Below are positions 46,575-55,833 of a stretch of 64,000 nucleotides of DNA, piece after piece. A program made the position numbers and the translations under genes. The first letter of the stretch is position 1. The number at the start of each line of letters is the position of its first letter. A model generated the notes under the pieces. It saw only the letters and a program-made list of their open reading frames with translations. It ran no database searches and was not told where the DNA came from. The DNA comes from Cryoendolithus antarcticus (lineage: Eukaryota > Ascomycota > Dothideomycetes > Cladosporiales > Cladosporiaceae), in assembly GCA_002077065.1 (NCBI GenBank), contig NAJO01000047.1:1-64000 (forward strand), read 5' to 3'.

Positions 46575-47531
46575 ATGTCTTCCAGTGCATCATGCGATCC
46601 ACACACTATCGGTGAGCTTGTCATCAACGAGGTGCACAGCTCTACGCACTCCCCTAAGCTGGCTCCAAACAACACTATCACTCCCTTGGAGATCAGCAAG
46701 CAAATTGGCGAGAAGGTCATCGATCATCTCATCAAGCAGAAGATAGGCATCGCCCCCGATGCGAAAGTAGCCTGCTACGCAGCTGCCTGCCGCTACTTCC
46801 GTGAGCGCTTCACCATCGACAACGTCGAAGCACTTCTAGACGGAGTATTCGGACTATGTGTCCAAGTAGAGGCGGTTCTCGACCAAGAATGGGAGGGCTC
46901 TGATGGTACGCAGAATGCCGGCGAGATGCGTGGCGGGGTCTGGTATGATTATGGTGCGAGGAGGAAGGATGGCGCTTTTGCGAAGCAACTGGTGAGAATC
47001 TGACTAATCCTGCGGGACTGACGAAGGAGAAGCTGGAGGTGTTGTCGGAGCAGCTTGCTGAGCAGAAGCATCTGCATGGTGAGGAAGCAGAAAAGTGTGA
47101 TCATTCTGCACATGAGGTGAAGCAGGTGTATGACGGCCTGGATGCTGCTGCCCTTCGTGATCAGATCTTAGGTAAGTCTGAGTACTAATTATGAGCTTAT
47201 GTTACAACGAGGGAGGTGACTGACCACAGCTTTAGCCAACGTCCGCCGTCTCACACGCCTCGGCAGCGTCCATCCGACGCCAGAGATCGAGCTCATCGTC
47301 GATAAAGATGTTACGTTCTACGTTGCTTCTTTTGTCGTGCTTACGCACGTGGGCGAAGTGAGCGACGTATGCCGTATCAGAGAGACTCGCATCTGTCGCT
47401 GTGTCGCCGCACAGAGTACGCTTAAAGCGCTGCAAAGCCTGTTTGAGATCAGTATGAAGGCACTCGAGGATGCAAGGCAGCATTTGAAGGACGAAAACTG
47501 GCTTGTTGATCGCCATGTGAAGGTCGCTTGA
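46575..47531 (+). CDS. Cluster gene C: intact small orphan protein of the tandem family
   Basis: Proposed exons are 46575..46905, 46968..47171 and 47230..47531, 278 aa with no stop. The second intron (58 bp, GTAAGT..CACAG) sits after LDAAALRDQIL in phase 1, exactly as in A and B. The first (62 bp, GTACGC..GGAAG) is less certain but makes all three exons agree in frame. Exon 1 carries ITPLEISKQIGEKVIDHLIK (motif 1) and YAAACRYFRERFTIDNVEAL (motif 2, shared with D and G). Exon 2 is a charged helix (LTKEKLEVLSEQLAEQKH). Exon 3 reads EIELIVDKDVTFYVA and LQSLFEISMKALEDARQHL, resembling the end of B. No signal peptide, membrane segment or known domain. It is the best full-length representative of the family. 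Function unknown. Confidence 0.62.
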
Positions 47532-47828
47532 GGAACTGGTGGGTTTTTGGTTGGCGAGATCTGAGTGAGCGACGGTTGTGCGGCGGTCTTCGTATGGGGG
47601 GATTGCTGGTCTAAAGGCTTCCGATGTCTCGTGACATTGCGTTAGATCGCAGTGTCTACTGGCGTGTAACCAGCTGCAGTTAATGCAAGGCCACATACGC
47701 TTCCTCCAGTCATTCGCCGCATTGTCCGCATTTGTGTCGTATCTGGCTGCTTGCTAGTGACAAGCAGGGTGAGTACCTACCCATAAGTATTTCCCAACTG
47801 CAGCGTAAAATATTGACGCACGGTCATC

Positions 47829-48257
47829 ATGTCTTCCACCCATGAGGGATCCGACCAACGCACTGTTGATCTAGACGCCCTAACAACCTTCAACTCCGAC
47901 GAAATCCACACACTGCTGCAAAAAGTCGAATTTGCCCCCGAGAACATCTGGAACGCCGAAGTCATCGCCCACAGAGTCTGCATGGCTGTTGAGAAGTTCT
48001 TACATCCGGACCGAGATGGAGAGCAAGAACGGACCGCCTCTCGTGACGAGTTTCTGTCCGTATTCCGCCCTGAGCCAACTACGACGCAGCTCCGGGAATC
48101 TTACATCAAGGCTGCCAAGGCAGACTGCGACAAAACATACGGTATAGACGATTCCGAGAGGTTGCTGTGGGCCGTAGATGGGGTTTGTCGGACAGTGCAT
48201 GGCCAGGCGGCGAGACCAGAGGGCCGGGAAGCGCAAATGTTCCAGAAAGGCCCATGA
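47829..48257 (+). CDS. Cluster gene D: short paralogue of C
   Basis: A single open frame of 142 aa from ATG 47829 (MSSTHEGSDQR). It contains IWNAEVIAHRVCMAVEKFL (motif 1) and KAAKADCDKTYGIDDSERL followed by AVDGVCRTVHG (motif 2). Genes C and G have matching blocks with the same spacing of Ala-Ala, Tyr/Phe-x-Ile-Asp and Cys. It ends where C enters its first intron, so D is either a short form or lacks its later exons. Nothing resembling C exons 2-3 is found in the 400 bp downstream. The protein is acidic and predicted helical, with no signal peptide. Function unknown. Confidence 0.55.
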   Translation: MSSTHEGSDQRTVDLDALTTFNSDEIHTLLQKVEFAPENIWNAEVIAHRVCMAVEKFLHPDRDGEQERTASRDEFLSVFRPEPTTTQLRESYIKAAKADCDKTYGIDDSERLLWAVDGVCRTVHGQAARPEGREAQMFQKGP

Positions 48258-48655
48258 CTCGAGGCTATGTGCATGGACAGCCACAAAGCTGATCGTGGCA
48301 GGGAACGAGTGAGTAGGTAGCACGCTCCCTCTTGATCCTCGGCCCCGCCGCATCGATCCAAGAGTAAGCTCTAAGTCTTGCATGTAGTGTCGCCGCAGTA
48401 GCGTCAACTCCCAGATCGAGATGCATGAGGCCGTCGGCAAATCGTTTGTCGCCCATGTCTCTAGCCCAAGACTGCAGCTTGCCGGAAAAGCTGACCACTT
48501 CTCTCAAGCACCATTCCCACAAAGCCCAGCCTCTTTCACACATTCCTGAAAAGCAGCTAGCAATCAGGACCAGAGAGAGAGGTGCATACTCCAACTCCCC
48601 ATTACGCCGACCAAAAACAAACATCTCCGAACACCACCCTCCCAAAGCCTCAAGC

Positions 48656-49178
48656 ATGTCTTCCACCACTCCCATCGCCAACAACACCACCACCACCGCC
48701 ACTACCAACAACAACATCACCTACACCCCCTTCACCACAACCCCCGAATCGCTCTTCGATCTCGCCTTCACCGAAGCCCTCAAAGCGGTGCTCAACCCCA
48801 ATCACGACCCGAACGACACCGAGCAACGCAAGGAGACCGTTGCCAAAGTCCGTCAAAAAGATGCTCAATCTTCTGGCTTCAGACAGTGTACCGGCTCGCG
48901 CTAGCTCCGCTTTGACTGTGAGACAGCAGAGGTACACCGCCCCGGCGAGAGAGCGTTGTCAGGCACGCGGCCTCAAGCAGGCGAGGATGACGCTGCGTCT
49001 GGCTAGCTGGAGTCGTGCGCTGGGGATCGATATCTCGGAGAAGGAGTAGAGGGAGTATGTTGCGGAGGAACGAAGAGGAATTCGTTGGACGGCAGATGTG
49101 GAGCTGGGGAGTTTGGTTGACAGACCGGATTTGAAGGAGTTGTTGGCTTGGCAAACAAGGCTTGGATGGGCCGTCTGA
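48656..49178 (+). pseudogene. Cluster gene E: broken small orphan
   Basis: ATG 48656 opens MSSTTPIANN and an Asn/Thr repeat from an ACC-rich tract. SLFDLAFTEALKAVLNPN and a charged helix follow, and the frame ends at 48904. At the A5 run (48855-48859) a one-base shift would pass into a frame reading MLNLLASDSVPARAS and LRLASWSRALGIDISEKE up to TAG at 49047-49049. That frame continues as REYVAEERRGIRWTADVELG to TGA at 49176-49178. Position, strand and a helical layout resembling the start of G suggest a decayed member of the same family, but sequence similarity is weak. The evidence is a homopolymer shift plus one TAG where CAG would read through. Confidence 0.4.
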
Positions 49179-49591
49179 TAGGTGGATCTCGTGAGTGTAG
49201 ACGTGAGCTGAGATAGGGGGGCGGATGAGCACAGCGTACATGGTTCGAGGAGATCAGAATGACAAAGCTCACAGTCCCGTCGGTATCTCCTCGTCCGTGT
49301 GCTCTCCCATACTGTCTCTATCGGCGTGATAGCTTGGTCACCGACCACACCAGCATGTCGCAGTCTTCTGGGCCATATCAGAACGAACAGCGAGCATTAA
49401 AATCCCCGGCTTAGGTTTCGTCTTTTGCCTCAGCCCTTCGCTGCCGAGCATGCGCTTTGGGGGAGAGTAGTCCATGTTCTTCTCCGGAATCTATCCGTTT
49501 AGCGACCGCAAGCAACAAAGACGAATGGTACCATTTCATTTCAAAGTCAGCGCATAGTTATCCGAGTCTAACGATCAGCCATCCACGTACC

Positions 49592-49831
49592 ATGTCCCAG
49601 TCCGGACCTACCATAGACACCACCTCTGCCGCCCTCAGCGCCCTCATCAAGTCCTCCATTGCTCGTGCATTGCTCTCTGTTGCCCCCGATGGCGGCGAAC
49701 CTGTCACGCTCAGCACACGCCCGGTATATCAGAGAGGCTCAGCTAAGTGGAGGACGTACCATTTGAACGAGATGTTCAACATTCTTTCAATCGCTAGCTT
49801 CGACTGGCCTTTTTCGTCGATTTGCTTCTGA
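49592..49831 (+). CDS. Cluster gene F: short orphan frame
   Basis: ATG 49592 gives 79 aa: MSQSGPTIDTTSAALSALIK followed by a short helix (SSIARALLSVAPDGGE) and a C-terminal part that may be read-through of an intron. It shares with E and G the MS-rich start, a first helix beginning 10-20 residues in, and its place in the array. Shared motifs are too short to prove homology. It may be a remnant or the first exon of a spliced gene. Function unknown. Confidence 0.3.
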   Translation: MSQSGPTIDTTSAALSALIKSSIARALLSVAPDGGEPVTLSTRPVYQRGSAKWRTYHLNEMFNILSIASFDWPFSSICF

Positions 49832-49969
49832 CTCTGACCGTCCAGTGCCACCTAGGACCCTCTGTGAGCCTCGCTCAGCGCTTATGATATAAGAGGCAAG
49901 CTCATCTCGCATCTCGAGAGGGCTATTACTCACTCCACTCATCGTGAACCTAAACCACCTAGCAGCACC

Positions 49970-50338
49970 ATGTCCGCCACCCCCAGTCTTTCCGTCAACC
50001 CGGCAGGTCTACAATTTATCATCATCACGGCTGTCAGTACAGCCCTATCCGGTCTGCAGCTCCATCCCGACGACACACTCGCTGCCGACGACATAGCCAC
50101 CTCCATCGCAACCACAGTCTTGCAGCAAGTACATGACCTGAATCGCCCATCGTCCAACGCAGCCTTGGAGGAAGTCCGCGAGCTATATGGCGCATACCTG
50201 AAAGCTGCGTACGCGTATTTTCATGCTTCCTACGTTATTGACGACGAGGAGAAGCTCCAAGGTCTGGTGGGAGAGTTGGATCGGCATGTATGTGAGGTGT
50301 TTGACGATCGGGATTCGTCGGACCAGGAACAGGAGTAA
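49970..50338 (+). CDS. Cluster gene G: small paralogue of C and D
   Basis: A single open frame of 122 aa from ATG 49970 (MSATPSLSVNPAG). It contains LAADDIATSIATTVLQQV, close to motif 1 of A and B (LTAEDIGKSVGTAIGKHL), and KAAYAYFHASYVIDDEEKL with LDRHVCEVF, matching motif 2 of C and D. It therefore links the A/B and C/D branches of the array. The acidic end (DDRDSSDQEQE) stops before the position of the later exons of C. The preceding leader ends CCTAGCAGCACC before ATG. No signal peptide or membrane helix. Function unknown. Confidence 0.58.
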   Translation: MSATPSLSVNPAGLQFIIITAVSTALSGLQLHPDDTLAADDIATSIATTVLQQVHDLNRPSSNAALEEVRELYGAYLKAAYAYFHASYVIDDEEKLQGLVGELDRHVCEVFDDRDSSDQEQE

Positions 50339-50481
50339 ACGTGGAGAAGATTTGCGGGGCCCATCCCATGGATGATTGGGTCTTTGTGGTAGAGACGGTC
50401 TTGGAGCCTCAAGCGGAAGTGATCTGCCTCGGCAGCACATCAGTACTTGGCAAGGTATGATGCAACTTACAACTCCGTTGC

Positions 50482-51720
50482 TCAGTCCCTCCACGCCACC
50501 ACCTGCCCCGTCCGATTACTCTCCAACGCCATCTCAATAACCCGAATCCCCATCCTACTCTCCTCCGGCTTGATCGCTTGCGCCTTCCCATCTTTGATAG
50601 AGCTCACAACGTCCTTATAGAAATTGACATAAAAGCCCTGCTGGCTCTTATACTTCCCTCCCCAGAGCTTCGTCTTCTCGTCCTGCGTCTGCGTGTCAAC
50701 GACTTGCTTCTTCGTCCACAGCTCGCCGTGTGTGGATTCGGGCTCGATGCCGAATTTCGGGTCGTCGGCTGGCATGTCGGCGAAGAGGTGGTCGATTTGA
50801 GGGTCTTCGCCGTGCTGGGAGATGTCAGTGGACCGGATCGCCATCGGAGATTAGGGAGAAGTGTTACCTTCATGAAGGTCCCATCTCGTCCTCTGACAAG
50901 ATACTTCAGCTGCCGTTCCGTTGGCAGACTGCTCACGATCGTCGTCTTCACAGTCGTCACGAGGTTCTTCTTGTCGCCACCATACTGCAGCACGACCGTG
51001 AACGTGTCGTCGTTTGCTGTCTCGCCGCGGAGACTTCTCGTGGTTGCCCACACGCTCTTCGGCTGCCCGAACAGCAGCAGCGTCTGATCAATGCTGTGCG
51101 TGCCAAGGCCGTACAGCATGCCCTGACCCTGGATGAACTCCTTCTCGGTCCACTTGAGGGCCCACTCAGGATAGTCGACATCGTAGTGAGTTGTGAAGTC
51201 TGTGATCTCGCCGAGAGCGCCGGTGGCGATCAGCGATTTCAGGGTCAAGAAGTCGGAGTCGTAGCGGCGGTTTTGGAAAGGAGTGCAGACTTTGCCTGTC
51301 TCCTTTGCGGTCTTGATGAGGCTATCTGACTGCTCGGAGGTGATAGTGAAGGGCTTCTCGACCACGACTGCGAGCTGTCAGTACTACCACCTCGAACCAA
51401 TGGGGAATGTGGCCAAGCTCACCATGCTTTCCCGCTCTCATCGCCTGCTCTGCGAATTCCGTATGCAATCCTCCGGAACAAACAACAACGAGCTCGATCT
51501 CCTTGTCGCCGAAGAAGTCCTCCGGCGTGCGGTAGTGCTTGGCTTGCGGGTAGTCGACGGTACAGTGCTTGCCCTTCTCCACGCCAGATTTCTCTGCTGG
51601 AGCCTCGGCACGCTGCAGGAAAGCATAGACTGCCAGGTCCTCATTCGGGGTGATGAAGGGGAGATGGAAGCATTTTGTAGAGAAGCCGTAGCCGATGAGA
51701 CCGACTTTGATGGGCGCCAT
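50482..51720 (-). CDS. Gfo/Idh/MocA-family NAD(P)-dependent oxidoreductase
   Basis: Exons are complement(50482..50814, 50868..51367, 51423..51720), 376 aa. It starts MAPIKVGLIGYGFSTKCFH (Rossmann GxGxxxxxxH), and the 55 bp intron gives AGKHVVVEKPFTIT, the family's conserved EKP motif. GQGMLYGLGTHSIDQTLLLFG is the substrate-domain motif with the catalytic-region His. The 53 bp intron (50815-50867) joins GTFMK to HGEDPQIDHLF. Members oxidise or reduce sugars, inositols or related carbonyls with NAD(P); the substrate is not evident. The gene is intact and marks the right border of the small-gene array, on the opposite strand, with a 143 bp gap to gene G. Confidence 0.93.
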
Positions 51721-52143
51721 GGTGTTGTTGGACGGCTTAGTAGGCCAAAGTTCAGGTCAGGGAGCAAACTGTGTCGTTGCGAGGAATTTCTTGGCTCAAG
51801 GTGTAGGATAATAAGATGAATGTTGAGAATGATGCTGTTCGGCATACTGAATGCGTATCAGGCTAAATGTCGAGCTCTGCTGTGGAGCTTGAACATCGGA
51901 GAAGAGTATGTGCGACGACTGCCACGGCAAAGCATATGTGGACAATGTGAGAGTACGGACCAAGTGCAGACAGAGAAGTAGCCCCAGTGTTCCTGTCAGA
52001 TGCTGTGCTCTCAGCTCGCAGACCACTGCGTTGCTCAATGTCCGCCGGAATATTCGATGTGTCGGACTCAGGTGTGGACGCGCGCCATGCAGCTCGCTGC
52101 GACAGACTTGTAGGTGACTGTAGGTCCGTGATATGTGCAACAT
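51721..52143. other. Intergenic spacer, no gene seen
   Basis: 423 bp upstream of the oxidoreductase and downstream of EMC7. No coding pattern recognised. Confidence 0.4.
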
Positions 52144-52925
52144 CTATCGCTTCTTCGCGCCACCTCCAGCAGCCGCCGGAGTCGCAGCCCCAGACGAGCT
52201 CGCGCTCTTTCCTGACAAGAACCCAGCCAAATCGAAATTCTGTATCGAGTCCACAGCACTCGACGCCTGAGCTGTAGGACCACTCTTCTGCATCTCCTCG
52301 AACTCCTTCTTCGTCTCCGGATCCACTGCACAAAGTTAGCCCAATCTTCTCCCTTCGTTATGCACAACGCACGATCAAGCAGGGCCTCACTGTTCTCCAT
52401 CAAATACGGCATCCCGAAGATCATGACCACAGACACCAGGCCCATCAAGATCATGGGACTCTTGAGGAATCCGACAAGGTTGAACCCGCCGCGCTGTTGG
52501 TAAAAGTCCTTCATTCCGGTGGGTCGGATCTCGACTCGTAGATCATCTTGTCCTGAGCCTAGCAGTGGGCCTTTGTTGCTCCATTCGTTGCCTCTGTACG
52601 TCCACCAGATATTCACATCCTGCTGTGCTGAGGCGGCTGCGGCTTCCGTGATGTCCACTCTGTAGGGGGCGAAAGCGTGATCGCGGGAGTAGATTGTGAG
52701 GAGGTAGCTGTCTGCTGCTAATGAGGGGAAGACGAAGGTGTTATCGCGGCGGAGAGGGGCGGTGTGCTTGATGCCTGGGGAGCCGAGGAGGACTGCGTGG
52801 GTGGAGGAGGGGAGCGTCGCTGGGTTGGGGAGGACTGGTGGGGAGGGTGGGATCGAGATGGTGAGTTTGGCGGCAGAGATGGCTTGGGCAAAGCCCAGCG
52901 CTGCGGCCAGAAACAATAGCCTCAT
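52144..52925 (-). CDS. EMC7: ER membrane protein complex subunit 7 (EMC7/Sop4)
   Basis: Exons are complement(52144..52325, 52391..52925), 238 aa. A signal peptide (MRLLFLAAALGFAQAISA) precedes a lumenal beta-sandwich domain (FVFPSLAADSYLLTIYSRDHAFAPYRVD). GGFNLVGFLKSPMILMG follows, then one membrane helix (LVSVVMIFGMPYL). The 65 bp intron (GTGAGG..GCTAAC..GTGCAG) restores YLMENMDPETKKEFEEMQ, the hallmark end of EMC7. The cytosolic tail is Ala/Ser/Gly-rich and ends AKKR. EMC inserts tail-anchored and multi-pass proteins into the ER. ATG 52925 starts the signal peptide; the frame upstream to 53168 is leader. Confidence 0.93.
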
Positions 52926-53319
52926 AGTGGTTCCTAAAATATGCGCGTTACGACGAGACTGATATTCGAAGAGCTCGGTGATGCATATGCTCAAACATAT
53001 GTTCGTCTTATCGAACGCTGACCTAAACCCAAGTGCCAAGCCAAGCCCTGCGACTTTCACATTCACACCGGTCTGCAGCATCATTACCGTCCTCAACTTG
53101 AACACAACACTCTTGGAGATGTCCTCGCAAGTATATCGGCAGCTTCTTCTCGCGTCGCCAGTATACATTGTGCCCGGCGACTGAGGCTCGTAGCAACCCA
53201 GACAAACCTACGACCACCCACGACGATTGGGAACAATTATCTTAGCTTTCTGGAGCTTGTAGCAAGGCTCGAAAGCACACTGCTCTTTCTCCTCTCGAAC
53301 CGATAGACCAGATTCAGTC
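52926..53319. promoter_or_regulatory. Divergent promoter region of EMC7 and the 53320 gene
   Basis: 394 bp between the EMC7 start (minus) and the orphan start (plus). No specific element can be named; the role is inferred from position only. Confidence 0.4.
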
Positions 53320-54324
53320 ATGTCCTTCCGGATTCTGGCCTTCCTCCCGGATGCTGGAGCCCTGCGATGGCCACTCTTCACGGATCTTCACGCTTATACT
53401 CATGTACCACGCCTCAGCCGATCTGCATCGCAGCCGTCGGACCAGAGAGAGTCTATCTTGTTCCAACTGCCTAAGGAGCTGCGTCTCCAGATTTGGGAAC
53501 ACGCCATGCACAGCACGAACTCACCACCGCCAAGTCCGCTGTTCTCGGGTCCACGGGTCGAGCGTCAGGAAGGCAGGACGACTCACAAAGACATTGCATA
53601 CCCAACCACTTTGCTCCGAACCAGTCTCTTCGCCTTACTCAAGGTCTGTCGTCAAAGTCGAAAAGAAGTGCTGGACCTTCTTACCAACGAATGCAAGAAC
53701 GCTAGGCCGCAGGACTTGCGTCTGGACGTGATGGCCAAGGGCTTCATCTTCTATCCCACATGGACTTTGCTCCCTCCTGTGATCATCAGCCGCGTGCCCG
53801 TCAATCTTGATGTGACGCTCCGAATCTTCAGTCCAGAGTCCTTCGTCTCGAATGATTCCTGGCCCCGCCAGCCAGGCTCCGGTTTCCGGTCTCTATTGAC
53901 ACTTCTAAATCAACTCCTCCACCATGGACCAGGCTTCACATACTCTGGCCTCACATCTCGGATCGCGATCAAGACACTAACAATTAGGGTAGTGTGTCTC
54001 GAGCTCTACAACAAAGCAATGTTCGCGCCCGCCGTTCTGCAGCTCGTCCGAGTGTGCAAGTCGCTTGCGCAACGAGGCGACGCATCGGAGTACATCAGTC
54101 ATATTCGCATCATCGCGGAGGATAGTGGAGACCCTGCAATGGAGACGTTGAAACGCAGAGAGTGGGCGTACGACGTTCACTGTGTTCGAAATGAGAACGA
54201 GATCGCAAACTGGAGCGCCTCGGGTCTCTGTCTGGGCCCGCAAGTCGCTCGGTTCGCTTCAGAGGAGGGTGTGAACGAGGCGAAGAAGCCGTTCTGTGAG
54301 TTTGTGTGGTACCGTGCTGGGTGA
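53320..54324 (+). CDS. 2EXR/F-box-like fungal protein of unknown function
   Basis: A single exon, 334 aa from ATG 53320. Residues about 47-65 read ILFQLPKELRLQIWEHAM, and residues about 105-125 read LLKVCRQSRKEVLDLL. This is the pair of motifs of the widespread fungal 2EXR/F-box-like N-terminal domain, in which the second motif follows the first by 40-70 residues. The remainder has mixed alpha/beta character with no known domain. Such proteins are numerous and poorly characterised; some may be F-box-like adaptors. No signal peptide or membrane helix. The frame is intact. Confidence 0.75.
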   Translation: MSFRILAFLPDAGALRWPLFTDLHAYTHVPRLSRSASQPSDQRESILFQLPKELRLQIWEHAMHSTNSPPPSPLFSGPRVERQEGRTTHKDIAYPTTLLRTSLFALLKVCRQSRKEVLDLLTNECKNARPQDLRLDVMAKGFIFYPTWTLLPPVIISRVPVNLDVTLRIFSPESFVSNDSWPRQPGSGFRSLLTLLNQLLHHGPGFTYSGLTSRIAIKTLTIRVVCLELYNKAMFAPAVLQLVRVCKSLAQRGDASEYISHIRIIAEDSGDPAMETLKRREWAYDVHCVRNENEIANWSASGLCLGPQVARFASEEGVNEAKKPFCEFVWYRAG

Positions 54325-54492
54325 GCAAAGCACCTTACTGATATGTCGATACTAGAGTGGTATTAGCTTCCGAATTCGATCGTCATGAGCTTGCGCGACA
54401 TCCATGCAGTATTCCGTGTGCCCAGCACATATACATTCTCGCCCAGCCGCTACGGCAGCTCAAGGTCCGAGCTTAAAGCTTATCTGGCCCAG

Positions 54493-54733
54493 CTATAACT
54501 ACTTTAGTAACCTATAACTACTTTAGTTGTCCTTGAACATCAATCAGTCGACTACTATCAGGTCCTTCGAAATGCTCGGCCACTCGAGATGGAGTCCTCG
54601 ATACCGCCGAATTATTGGTACTAAACAGGTGGAGCCCTCTCAAAACGGTCTAGTGTACGTGAGCTCTACACGCCAATAAGAACTACTTGAACTACTAGTA
54701 GTTCGATCCGAACTACTAGTAATTGAAGTAGTT
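54493..54733. repeat. AACTACT direct and inverted repeats
   Basis: A 16 bp unit (CTATAACTACTTTAGT) occurs at 54493-54508 and again at 54512-54527. At 54681-54703 and 54711-54733 lies a 23 bp inverted repeat matching at 21 of 23 positions around a 7 bp spacer. Its left arm contains a perfect 16 bp palindrome (54689-54704, GAACTACTAGTAGTTC). The cluster looks like a MITE-type or transposon-end remnant, or a multi-copy regulatory element. It lies in the 531 bp spacer 54325-54855, which otherwise contains no gene. Confidence 0.7.
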
Positions 54734-54855
54734 GAATTGAGTGTAGGTGTAAGAGTACACTCCTTCCCCGTCTAATTTCCTCTTCCTTTTACTCTTTTTC
54801 ACTTGTTCTCTGCTTCTGCTCTACGATCAACATCTCTGTTACGAAGTACGATTTC

Positions 54856-55772
54856 ATGATCATTGACTATCACCCTACCTTCTACTCTAATATGAGTCCA
54901 CTCGGCGTCGCAGTTCGCAAAGGCATACCAAATAAAAACCCGAAGGTTACTATCAGGGCCGAGCGTGAGACCCTTAGGGCATCGACTTTGCAGCTCCTAA
55001 CGGATAACGATACGCTCCGAGCGTCTAAAGTCGACATGACAGCCACAGTTAAGTGTCTAAGCGAAGACAAAGACGCCCTCCGGATCGCTCTTAGCAATGC
55101 GACCACGGAAAACGAAGATCTGAGGGCGCTCATTGAGGCGCTCAATGGAAACGTTAAAGACCTGGAGACGCCTATCGAGACTTCGAACCGGGCCCTTGAA
55201 GTAGAGAAAGCGGATGCCGATAAGCTAAAGGCGTCAAACAACAATCTCTCCAAGGCCAATAAGGACCTTGAAGCACGGCTCCAGAGGGCCGGCCCGGCCG
55301 AAACAAGCGATGCAGCGTCTTTCCCAAGTCTCGCGAATGATACTATGAACCATCCAGCGGCATACATCAAAGTGCTGAACTTGGTGACAGATGAGATTGG
55401 AAAGTATACTCGCGCCCTCAGAGAGGAGCATGCTAGAACTAGAGGGCTTAAACTCTGTCTCGAAGGTATTGCAGCGGACGACGCATTCCTGATCTCCTCG
55501 GCGGACAATAACTCGCGTGACTTTGCGGTAGCTACACACGACAAAATCGTGCTCTGTGAGCAATTGGCCAAGTTGCGACGTGCCTTTGACCAGGCCAAGT
55601 CTGAAAGTGTGGTCCTCGAACGAGAGGTCGCTCTGCGTGTGCAAGAGAGAATGAAGCGTGCGCCGCAGCAGTAAGTTTCTTTGTCTGGGGTGTGGGATTC
55701 GTTTGCTGACTACACTGTAGGGCGAGTAAAGCTAGCGAATCAACTACCGAGGAAGTGGATATGGAGGACTAA
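54856..55772 (+). CDS. Orphan coiled-coil protein
   Basis: Exons are 54856..55670 and 55721..55772, 288 aa. The 50 bp intron (GTAAGT..GCTGAC..TGTAG) joins QQ to ASKASESTTEEVDMED, giving an acidic tail. Residues about 35-145 form a long heptad-rich coiled coil (LRASTLQLLTDNDTLRASKV, LRIALSNATTENEDLRALIE, LEARLQRA). A second helix lies at about 240-270. No signal peptide or membrane segment. Codon use includes several CTA/CTT Leu and ATA-rich stretches, unlike the GC-ending codons of neighbours such as GH5. This, together with the adjacent repeats, suggests a recent or lineage-specific gene. The function is unknown; an alternative start is ATG 54892. Confidence 0.6.
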
Positions 55773-55833
55773 GCGGAGGAGAACAGTGGTGCGATTCTAG
55801 TCGCTGGTGGATCAAGGGTTGACTATACTGCAC

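Noticed and set aside
47232..47696. Minus-strand frame of 154 codons opposite the last exon of gene C
   Set aside because: The plus-strand exon is supported by motif, splice phase and frame agreement; the minus frame has none of these.
50415..50460. CTCGGCAGCACAT resembles the 5' end of U6 snRNA
   Set aside because: The essential ACAGAGA box and the rest of the U6 core do not follow, so the match is limited to about 13 bases.
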